Positions 1 through 5,462 of a DNA stretch of 5,514 nt are shown here, one piece after another (positions within the stretch are counted from its first letter, which is position 1; every line of letters begins with the position of its first letter). Made by a program: the position numbers and the translations under genes. The notes under the pieces are model-generated. The model did not search any database, had not been told where the DNA came from, and saw nothing but the letters and a program-made list of their open reading frames with translations. Origin of the DNA: an uncultured Collinsella sp. (lineage in GTDB: Bacteria; Actinomycetota; Coriobacteriia; Coriobacteriales; Coriobacteriaceae); contig CABSAN010000083.1 of assembly GCA_902475785.1 (NCBI GenBank), positions 1 through 5,514 of the forward strand, written 5' to 3'.

Positions 1-29
1 TGTCTAACCAGTTGCGCCAAGGAGGCACC

Positions 30-1487
30 ATGGACTACAAGATTACCGGCTACGAGCCCGCCCAGCTGTTCCATTTCTTTGAGGATATCAGCGCGATTCC
101 TCGCGAGTCTGGCAACGAGAAGGGCATCAGCGATTTTCTGGTCGCGTTTGCCAAGGAGCGCGGTCTCGACGTTTATCAGGACGAGGTCTACAACGTCATC
201 ATCCGCAAGCCCGCATCTGCCGGCGCCGAGAACGCCCCGACCGTGATGCTGCAGGGCCACATCGACATGGTGTGCGACAAGCTTGGTTCCGTTGAGCACG
301 ACTTTACGACCGACGGTATCGACCTGGTTGTCACGGACGGCGTCCTTACCGCTAACGGCACCACCCTGGGCGCCGACAACGGTATCGCCGTCGCTCTGAT
401 GCTCACCGTGCTCGACGACGACTCGATCGTCCACCCGGCTCTCGAGTGCGTGTTCACCACCGACGAGGAGTCTGGCCTGGTGGGCGCCGAGACGCTCGAC
501 AAGTCCCAGATCAGCGCCCGCACCATGATCAACCTCGATTCCGAGGAGGAGGGCGTGGCCACCGTCAGCTGCGCCGGCGGCGTCATCGTTACCTACACCT
601 GCCCTATCGTGCGCGAGCACAAGACCGGTAGCACCCTCACGCTCGACATCTCCGGCCTGCTGGGCGGCCACTCTGGCTCCGACATCAACCTGGAGCGCGG
701 CAACGGCAACCTCATCATGGCCCGCATCATTGACCGCCTAATGGTCGCCGGCGAGCCCGCCATCGTCAGCTTCAACGGCGGCACCAAGGACAACGCTATC
801 AACCGTGAGTGCAAGGCCGTTCTGGTCTATGCCGACCACGCCGCCGCCGAGGCCGCGGCCCAAATCGCCCAGGGCATCATCGCCGACGTCACTGCCGAGC
901 TCGAGGTCTTCGACCCCGGCTTTACCTGCACCGTCGAGATTGCCGACGACGCCGAGGTCGAGGCCATGGACGAGAAGTCCGCGCTTGCCCTTATCCGCGC
1001 TCTGCGTCTTGCCCCCAACGGTGTCGTCCGTCGCAACGTCGCCACCGACGGCTCCGTCGAGGTTTCCTCCAACATCGGTGTGGTTGCCACCTCTGACGAC
1101 GAGGTCAAGATCATGCTGTCCCCGCGCTCCTCGATCACCTCGCTGCAGAACGAGTTCAAGGATCGTCTGCAGACGCTCGCCGATGTCCTGGGCTTCGATG
1201 CCAAGTTTGAGTTCGAGTATCCCGGCTGGAGCTATGCCGAGCATTCGCCGATCCGCGACGTCTTCGTCGAGAGCTATCGTGAGCTCTTTGGCTCCGATCT
1301 GCGCATTGAGTCCATCCACGCCGGCCTTGAGTGCGGTCTGTTTGCCGAGGCCCTGCACGGCCTGGACGCCATCGCCGTGGGCCCGACGCTCTCCGATGTC
1401 CATACCCCGGACGAGAGCATGGAGCTCGCTTCTTCCGAGCGCTTCTACGAGCTGCTCATCGACGTCCTCAAGCGCCTCGCTGCGTAA
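30..1487 (+). CDS. pepD: Aminoacyl-histidine dipeptidase (cytosolic Xaa-His dipeptidase, peptidase family M20C)
   Basis: The product is a cytoplasmic di-metal (usually zinc) peptidase that splits dipeptides such as carnosine-like Xaa-His, supplying amino acids from imported peptides. The 485 residues equal the usual PepD length. All metal and catalytic positions are visible: H77 and D79 in GHIDMV, D116 in GADNG, E146 and E147 in TDEES, D170 in NLDSEE, and H458 in DVHTPDE. Each sits three residues before the number I recall for the characterised enterobacterial and Vibrio enzymes. The lid/dimerisation domain carries GGHSG (H214), and HAGLECG lies at about 430–436. I chose ATG 30 because AAGGAGG at 19–25 precedes it. 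A TTG at 12 in the same frame would put that ribosome site inside the gene. It is apparently monocistronic at its 3' end, since a terminator follows and hipA converges on it. Its promoter lies outside the window. The family assignment is firm; the exact substrate preference is not shown by sequence. Confidence 0.96.
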   Translation: MDYKITGYEPAQLFHFFEDISAIPRESGNEKGISDFLVAFAKERGLDVYQDEVYNVIIRKPASAGAENAPTVMLQGHIDMVCDKLGSVEHDFTTDGIDLVVTDGVLTANGTTLGADNGIAVALMLTVLDDDSIVHPALECVFTTDEESGLVGAETLDKSQISARTMINLDSEEEGVATVSCAGGVIVTYTCPIVREHKTGSTLTLDISGLLGGHSGSDINLERGNGNLIMARIIDRLMVAGEPAIVSFNGGTKDNAINRECKAVLVYADHAAAEAAAQIAQGIIADVTAELEVFDPGFTCTVEIADDAEVEAMDEKSALALIRALRLAPNGVVRRNVATDGSVEVSSNIGVVATSDDEVKIMLSPRSSITSLQNEFKDRLQTLADVLGFDAKFEFEYPGWSYAEHSPIRDVFVESYRELFGSDLRIESIHAGLECGLFAEALHGLDAIAVGPTLSDVHTPDESMELASSERFYELLIDVLKRLAA

Positions 1488-1493
1488 AGGTTG

Positions 1494-1524
1494 CGCTAGC
1501 AGCAGTCCGAGCCACGTGCTAGCG
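1494..1524. repeat. 8-bp perfect inverted repeat after pepD
   Basis: CGCTAGCA (1494–1501) and TGCTAGCG (1517–1524) are exact reverse complements around a 15-base loop, starting seven bases after the pepD stop. No T-tract follows, so it is not itself a terminator. It could protect the pepD mRNA 3' end or be incidental. Confidence 0.5.
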
Positions 1525-1542
1525 GATTGCAAATGACATTAC

Positions 1543-1589
1543 GAGGGGGGCACCCGGTCTTTTGCGACGGGCGCCCCCTCTCTTCTTTT
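1543..1589 (+). terminator. Rho-independent terminator of pepD
   Basis: GAGGGGG (1543–1549) pairs with CCCCCTC (1574–1580). The stem continues, past a one-base bulge and one A·C mismatch, with CCCG (1553–1556) against CGGG (1568–1571), and the loop lies in between. The pyrimidine-rich TCTTCTTTT tract follows at 1581–1589. On the opposite strand the hairpin is not followed by T residues, so it serves the plus-strand gene and is not an obvious terminator for the converging hipA. Confidence 0.85.
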
Positions 1590-1612
1590 GGGAAATGGGA
1601 AATTACGGCCAC

Positions 1613-2917
1613 CTAGCCCATATCCGCCTTGATGAGGTCGATGGTGCGCTGGCAGTTTTCGCGGACGGGGTCGAGCATATGCTCGCGCAGGTCCGCCATG
1701 CCGGGCAGGTCGACGTATTCGTCCATGACCTCTTCCATGCAAATGGGTACCTCGTAGGCGAGGTCCATCATGGTCGCAAAGCAAAACTTCTCGGATAGCC
1801 CGGCATCGGTGAGCGCCGCCTCCAGCGCGGGGTCGCCCATACCGTGGTATCGGCGAATTGCGTTGGGTCCGATGCGCCCCACACGGTTCTCGCCGCCAAC
1901 GCTCATGGCGAGGCGCGCTTTTCGCCGCATACGTTCGTATGCTAAGCCCGATGCGACATCGTACATGGGTGCGAGCGCCGCGTTTGTGCCTTTGCCTAGG
2001 ATGAGCGAGTAGTTTTTAGCGTGTGCGTCAGGCGCTCCGATAATGGCGTTATAGAACAACATATAGGTAAAAAGCACAAGATTCATGTGGTGGGGGACTG
2101 TGTTAATCAGTCGTTCTTGGATGTCTCGTGTAGTTGGTCCTCCGTCGGCGGTGTATTTCTGGGTTGGCAATACACCGAGCGCCTGGCAAAAGTCCTCCTG
2201 ATGCAGCCTTTCGATATTTCCGCTGCTATTGACCATTCTGTCGTACCGTTCAACGACGAGCGCGGCTTCGTCTTCAAATGTGCAATAGGAGACGTTGGCA
2301 GTTGGAATGCCAACACGCCGAGCTGTTTTCATGCAGACGAATTCGTTTAAGGCCTGATGTTTGAACCCAACGACACCATTTTTGAAGATATGGGTAGTGG
2401 GGGATGACCCTAGACATTCGCACCATTGTCCATCATGCCAAGCTAGTGCAAATTTGCCTTGGTTGCCGCCCAGGGACCAGCTTTCGTTGGAGCCCATCCA
2501 TGTCTCTCTTTCGTCATCGCGAATTGCTTTGAGCTTGTGAGCGATTTGAGAATTGGTAAGCGGGCGGTATGCTGAGACCCTGCCGTGGGCGGCATCTAAT
2601 TGATCGGCTCGACAAAACTGAACGGCCCCCGCGCAGTCAAGACCGATATGGCACAAGAGGGCGACGGGGTTGTTGGATGCAACGTCATGCTCGGCGGCAA
2701 TAGCGCGACGCTGCTCTTGGCTGTCGGGCAAAAGGCCAAATAGGAACGGACGGACGATGTTATGGCCATATGTGCGATTGGAAAGCGGCATTGTTAACGA
2801 TAGCGGTGCTCCGCGATAGGTTGGGGCGTATACAAAGCTGCAGAGTCCATGCTCGTCTTGCCGGAGAGTGCCGGCGATTTCGCCACAAATGAGGGTCGCA
2901 AGCTCCATTTCTGCCAT
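1613..2917 (-). CDS. hipA: HipA-type serine/threonine kinase toxin
   Basis: This is the toxin kinase of a type II toxin–antitoxin pair. The E. coli homologue phosphorylates glutamyl-tRNA synthetase and so induces dormancy; the target here is unknown. The 434 residues match the usual length (about 440). The N-terminal subdomain carries the family stretch LLPDSQEQRR (62–71) and NPVALLCHIGLDCAGAVQF (83–101). S148 in SLGGNQGK aligns with the autophosphorylated serine of the P-loop-like segment (Ser150 in E. coli). K179 in THIFKN fits the ATP-binding lysine. VVERYDR (221–227) and HQEDFCQALG (239–248) are family signatures. D297 in PDAHAKN is the catalytic aspartate, N302 follows, and D320 in PMYDV is the metal-binding aspartate. 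No key residue is missing, so the toxin looks active. ATG 2917 directly follows the hipB stop (TAA-ATG, no gap), which suggests translational coupling. GC content falls to about half in the middle of the gene. Confidence 0.95.
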   Translation of the reverse strand: MAEMELATLICGEIAGTLRQDEHGLCSFVYAPTYRGAPLSLTMPLSNRTYGHNIVRPFLFGLLPDSQEQRRAIAAEHDVASNNPVALLCHIGLDCAGAVQFCRADQLDAAHGRVSAYRPLTNSQIAHKLKAIRDDERETWMGSNESWSLGGNQGKFALAWHDGQWCECLGSSPTTHIFKNGVVGFKHQALNEFVCMKTARRVGIPTANVSYCTFEDEAALVVERYDRMVNSSGNIERLHQEDFCQALGVLPTQKYTADGGPTTRDIQERLINTVPHHMNLVLFTYMLFYNAIIGAPDAHAKNYSLILGKGTNAALAPMYDVASGLAYERMRRKARLAMSVGGENRVGRIGPNAIRRYHGMGDPALEAALTDAGLSEKFCFATMMDLAYEVPICMEEVMDEYVDLPGMADLREHMLDPVRENCQRTIDLIKADMG

Positions 2918-3349
2918 TTATTTCACAACCTTACAGCCAAAGGAGAGGTCTGAAGTGCCGGAAAGGCCTTGCTCGGCTGCGATTTGGGCCAGCAAGGCAC
3001 CATAGAAAGCTGGCGTTCCTTGTCGAGCGGGTCGTCTGCCTACGCTTGGCTTTGGCAGGGCATTCGAGTTCGCGATAGGGAGGTCCGCTATCGTCATCGG
3101 ATGTTCGGAGGGCGATGCGATGGAGTCGTTATCGCTTTGCGCAAAGAGACCTATGCCGAGTGCGTTAAAGACGGTCAACAGCTTGTCGAGCCGAATGCCC
3201 GTGGCATCTCCCAGCTCGAGCGATGCGAGCAGGCGCTCCGAAACACCGGCCTTTTTGGCGAGGGCGGCACGGGTGAGACCCTGAGTCTCGCGTGCCTGGC
3301 GCACATAGATGCCAGCTTGGCGCGGTGTGGTGATGGGAAAGGTGTCCAC
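2918..3349 (-). CDS. hipB: HipB-type antitoxin, XRE-family DNA-binding repressor with long C-terminal extension
   Basis: It is the probable antitoxin and autorepressor of the hipBA operon: in this family HipB binds HipA and together they bind the operon promoter. Of 143 residues, about 11–68 form an XRE/Cro helix-turn-helix. TRAALAKKAG (26–35) and SERLLASLELG (37–47) match the positioning and recognition helices. The rest (about 70–143) is a Ser/Pro-rich stretch followed by a predicted helix around AFYGALLAQIAAEQG (114–128). E. coli HipB is only 88 residues, so this tail is an extension of unknown role. The start is GTG at 3349, chosen because AGGAG (3360–3356) lies six bases upstream. hipA follows without a gap. 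Three dyad repeats at 3364–3433 are its likely operators. The HTH class is clear; the antitoxin role rests on the pairing with hipA. Confidence 0.92.
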   Translation of the reverse strand: MDTFPITTPRQAGIYVRQARETQGLTRAALAKKAGVSERLLASLELGDATGIRLDKLLTVFNALGIGLFAQSDNDSIASPSEHPMTIADLPIANSNALPKPSVGRRPARQGTPAFYGALLAQIAAEQGLSGTSDLSFGCKVVK

Positions 3350-3363
3350 GGCGATCTCCTAAC

Positions 3364-3433
3364 GTGCAGACTTTTGCATATCAGTATGACATGCAAAAGT
3401 CTGCATGAAAAGGCCTCATGCAAAACTCTGCAT
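3364..3433. promoter_or_regulatory. Array of three 16-bp dyads, probable HipB operators
   Basis: Three palindromic sites of form ATGCA-N6-TGCAT occur at 3364–3379 (first base G instead of A), 3391–3406 and 3418–3433. Their starts are exactly 27 bp apart. Sites 2 and 3 differ at one base of sixteen. Site 1 has the reverse-complement core, so sites 1 and 2 also form a perfect 15-bp inverted repeat (3365–3379 with 3391–3405). Known hipBA operons are autorepressed through several palindromic operators upstream of hipB, and this array occupies that place. Assignment to HipB is inference; the repeats themselves are directly seen. Confidence 0.8.
3383..3411 (-). promoter_or_regulatory. Candidate sigma-70-type hipBA promoter
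   Basis: On the minus strand, TTTTCA (3411–3406) and CATACT (3388–3383) each match four of six consensus bases and are 17 bp apart. Transcription would begin near 3376, about 16 bases before the ribosome site of hipB. Dyad 2 fills the spacer and dyad 1 covers the start point, so a repressor bound there would block polymerase. The boxes are weak matches and no other pair fits better. Confidence 0.45.
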
Positions 3434-3440
3434 GAGGCCT
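3411..3440 (-). terminator. Probable mntP terminator hairpin, overlapping operator site 3
   Basis: AGGCCTCATGCA (3411–3422) and TGCATGAGGCCT (3429–3440) are perfect 12-bp arms with a 6-base loop. Read on the minus strand, the stem ends in four T (3411–3408). It lies 29 bases after the mntP stop and upstream of hipB. The T-tract is short, so termination may be incomplete and some mntP transcripts could run into hipBA. The loop and upper stem coincide with the third dyad. Confidence 0.55.
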
Positions 3441-3469
3441 CATACGGACGTTTAGTTTTGAAGGGTGTT

Positions 3470-4048
3470 TTACAGCACCAAAATCCCCAGATGCTCAAGT
3501 AAGATCTTAAGCCCGATGAGGATGAGCACGACGCCGCCCACGATGGTGGCGGGTTTTTCGTAGCGCGCGCCAAAGGTGTGGCCGATCGCCACGCCAGCGA
3601 TGGAGAAGACAAAGGTCGTGATGCCAATGAGCGACACGGCGGGAACGATGTCGACCGAAAGCGCGGCGAACGAGATGCCCACGGCCAGGGCGTCGATTGA
3701 GGTGGCGATGGCAAGGATCAGGTACTCGCCCAGGTCAATCTTTTCGGCATCCTTGCCGTCGCCTTCGTTCTCGTCCTCGGTAAAGGCCTCCCACAGCATT
3801 TTGCCGCCGATAAAGGCCAATAGGATAAAGGCGATCCAATGGTCGATGGGTCCGATGATGCCCATAAACTGGCTGCCAAGCGCCCATCCGATTACGGGCA
3901 TGCCGGCCTGAAAGCCGCCAAAGAACAGGCCGAGCACCACGGCGACCTTAAGGTTGATCTTCTTCATGCCAAGGCCCTTGCAGATGGATACGGCAAAGGC
4001 GTCCATCGAAAGGCCAACGGCGAGCAATACGAGCTCTGCGAGTCCCAT
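3470..4048 (-). CDS. mntP: Manganese efflux pump MntP
   Basis: This inner-membrane exporter removes excess Mn2+ from the cytoplasm. The 192 residues compare with about 188 in E. coli. Six hydrophobic segments are visible at roughly 3–23, 34–57, 68–89, 107–127, 131–156 and 165–187. An acidic, charged loop (about 91–106) divides two similar halves. Each half carries an intramembrane aspartate motif: D16 in SMDAFAVS and D119 in SIDALAVG, typical of the family. ATG 4048 was chosen because GAGGGAG (4062–4056) lies seven bases upstream and the first membrane segment starts directly. Longer in-frame starts would run through the riboswitch and its terminator. The gene has its own manganese riboswitch, which independently supports the function. 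It diverges from disA and is followed by hipBA on the same strand. Confidence 0.95.
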   Translation of the reverse strand: MGLAELVLLAVGLSMDAFAVSICKGLGMKKINLKVAVVLGLFFGGFQAGMPVIGWALGSQFMGIIGPIDHWIAFILLAFIGGKMLWEAFTEDENEGDGKDAEKIDLGEYLILAIATSIDALAVGISFAALSVDIVPAVSLIGITTFVFSIAGVAIGHTFGARYEKPATIVGGVVLILIGLKILLEHLGILVL

Positions 4049-4101
4049 AGTCTGGCTCCCTCTCTGCGGGCGGGCCCGCGTGTACCTCTTGGGGGAGTAA
4101 C

Positions 4102-4146
4102 AAAAAAGACCCGTGGCGTACGCGTTGCGCGCACAGCCACGAGTCT
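4102..4146 (-). terminator. Riboswitch-controlled intrinsic terminator in the mntP leader
   Basis: On the minus strand AGACTCGTGGC (4146–4136) pairs with GCCACGGGTCT (4117–4107) through 11 pairs, one of them G·U. After one bulged T the stem continues with GTGCGC (4134–4129) against GCGTAC. Six T follow (4107–4102). The 5' arm includes bases 4143–4139, which are also the 3' strand of aptamer helix P1, so the terminator and P1 cannot both form. Confidence 0.88.
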
Positions 4147-4236
4147 CGTTCATTAAGGCAAGCCAGGCCGCATCGGCCAATGTGTTGACTTGCCGCGCCA
4201 CCGGAGGCGAACCCGATCACGCGACTACTCCCTCAT
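4139..4236 (-). promoter_or_regulatory. yybP-ykoY manganese riboswitch aptamer
   Basis: Conserved elements of this class appear in order on the minus strand: GGAGTAG (4231–4225), GTCAACA after a GGCAAG strand, CTTGCC, and AACGAGAC (4150–4143). Helices can be drawn: P1 ATGAG (4236–4232) with CTCGT (4143–4139); a first arm GTCGCG with CGCGGC, capped by ATCGG/CCGGT; and a second arm GGCAAG (4194–4189) with CTTGCC (4162–4157), enclosing the TCAACA loop and a GGCC/GGCC hairpin. The class binds Mn2+ and usually turns on mntP or other exporters. The 3' strand of P1 is shared with the following terminator, so Mn2+ binding should favour read-through into mntP. The helices were drawn by eye. Confidence 0.92.
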
Positions 4237-4394
4237 TTATGCGAATCCCGATGCTACCACATAAGCAGCTCATTTGGGTTGGGCTCTCAGCTGTGTTCGC
4301 TCATTCTGTAAGCATCGGATTTCGTGGCTGCTGCGGGGACAAACCGTGAGAAACTATTTAGCGTTTATGGAGCGTACACGATGGGAGCGATGCC
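4237..4394. other. Divergent mntP–disA spacer with imperfect inverted repeat
   Basis: This spacer must hold the mntP promoter (minus) and probably that of disA (plus), but I see no convincing –35/–10 pair for either. It contains an imperfect inverted repeat of 14-base arms (4242–4255 and 4311–4324). In a minus-strand transcript these would pair at 13 of 14 positions, one of them G·U. The hexamer CTCATT occurs at 4232, 4269 and 4300 on the plus strand. The first copy overlaps the riboswitch P1 strand. No credible short gene was found. Confidence 0.5.
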
Positions 4395-5462
4395 TTGGAT
4401 AAGAACGAGCTGCAAAAGCGTATGGAACAGGCTATTCGCCTGACTGCCCCCGGCCAGCCGATCCGCACCGCCCTCGACATGATCATTGCCGGTCACCTGG
4501 GCGCCCTTATCTGCGTCGGCGACACCGAAAACGTGCTCGCTGCCGGTAACGACGGCTTCCCGCTCAACATTTCGTTTACTTCGAACCGTCTGTTCGAGCT
4601 CTCCAAGATGGACGGTGCCATCGTCATCGACGGCGACCTCACCCAGATCCTGCGCGCCAACTTCCACCTCAATCCCGATCCCTCGCTTGCCACGAGCGAG
4701 ACGGGCATGCGCCACCGCACCGCCGCTCGCATGTCGGTGCTCACCGACGCCATCGTGATCTCGGTTTCGGCTCGTCGCGCCGTCGTTAACGTGTACGTTC
4801 ACGGCAAGAGCTACGAGATCCAGCCCGTCACCACCATCATGAGCTCGGTCAACCAGCTCGTCGCCACGCTCCAGACTACCCGTCAGTCGCTCGATCGCTC
4901 CCTGCTGCGTCTGACGGCCCTTGAGCTCGACGACTACGTCACGCTCGCCGACATCACCGGCATTTTCTCGAGTTTCGAGATCATGCAGCAGGCAAAGACC
5001 GAGCTTAAGGATTGCATCGTCAAGCTGGGTAACCAGGGCAAGCTCGTGCAGATGCAGCTCGAGCAGCTCGCGGGCTCCAGCATGGATACCGAATACGACC
5101 TGATGATCCGCGACTACGCAAGCGATTCCTCTGAGGCCAACGCCGAGAAGATCCGCGCTGAGCTTGCCCGTATGACGCCTAAGGACCTGTCCGACCCGCA
5201 GCACGTGGCGGCAGTTCTGGGCTATGACGACCTGGACGAGGACTCCGTCATGACGCCGCTGGGCCTGCGCACGCTTTCGCGCGTGTCCGTCGTGCGCGAC
5301 GGCGTGGCCGAGAAGATCGTCGACGAGTACGGCTCGCTGCAGGAGCTCATGGACGACATCAGCGAGGATCCGGAGCGCCTGGGCGACTTTGGCGTCAACA
5401 ACCCTGCCATTCTTGCGGACTCGCTGTACCGCATGAAGGGCACCAAACAGGGGAACGCATAA
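4395..5462 (+). CDS. disA: DNA integrity scanning protein / diadenylate cyclase DisA
   Basis: DisA joins two ATP into cyclic di-AMP. In Bacillus it scans DNA as an octamer and lowers synthesis at branched DNA. The 355 residues are close to the usual 355–360. Residues 1 to about 145 form the DAC domain, with catalytic DGA (73–75) in KMDGAIVID and RHR (106–108) in TGMRHRTA; the residue before RHR is Met, where Thr is common. About 146–285 is a helical linker, and about 286–350 a C-terminal helix-hairpin-helix region. There the first hairpin is recognisable, but the second (around GDFGVNN, 330–336) departs from the usual GIGEVRA-like form. The start is TTG at 4395, supported by GGGAG (4383–4387) seven bases upstream. 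An in-frame stop at 4359 allows little extension and no ATG is in frame. The stop TAA shares its last A with the next ATG, so it is probably one operon with ispD. Confidence 0.95.
   Translation: MDKNELQKRMEQAIRLTAPGQPIRTALDMIIAGHLGALICVGDTENVLAAGNDGFPLNISFTSNRLFELSKMDGAIVIDGDLTQILRANFHLNPDPSLATSETGMRHRTAARMSVLTDAIVISVSARRAVVNVYVHGKSYEIQPVTTIMSSVNQLVATLQTTRQSLDRSLLRLTALELDDYVTLADITGIFSSFEIMQQAKTELKDCIVKLGNQGKLVQMQLEQLAGSSMDTEYDLMIRDYASDSSEANAEKIRAELARMTPKDLSDPQHVAAVLGYDDLDEDSVMTPLGLRTLSRVSVVRDGVAEKIVDEYGSLQELMDDISEDPERLGDFGVNNPAILADSLYRMKGTKQGNA

Noticed and set aside
738..1532. 264-codon open frame on the minus strand across pepD
   Set aside because: It lies antisense to a complete, well-conserved PepD. 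High-GC codon bias alone produces such frames, and its translation resembles no known domain.
1543..1589. Bidirectional terminator serving hipA as well
   Set aside because: On the minus strand the hairpin is not followed by a T-tract, so I assign it to pepD only.
3364..3443. Regular repeats read as a CRISPR fragment
   Set aside because: There are only three units, each a 16-bp palindrome with an 11-bp spacer, one of them inverted. This is an operator array, not a CRISPR.
2969..3502. 177-codon open frame on the plus strand across hipB and its operators
   Set aside because: It overlaps hipB and the operator array, and has no plausible ribosome site or recognisable domain. HipB is clearly the real gene.
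4049..4201. N-terminal extension of mntP to an upstream start at 4201
   Set aside because: The extra codons would pass through the riboswitch and its terminator, and the Met at 4048 has a good ribosome site and begins the first membrane helix.
4113..4349. Short plus-strand open frame in the mntP–disA spacer
   Set aside because: It covers the riboswitch on the other strand and has no ribosome site or family likeness.
4267..4370. Sigma-70 promoters for mntP and disA in the spacer
   Set aside because: Candidates such as TTGGGC/CATTCT (plus, 4279–4307) match the consensus too poorly to be called.
4365..5204. 279-codon open frame on the minus strand across disA
   Set aside because: It is the antisense shadow of DisA, with repetitive Val/Asp/Gly/His-rich composition typical of reversed high-GC codons.
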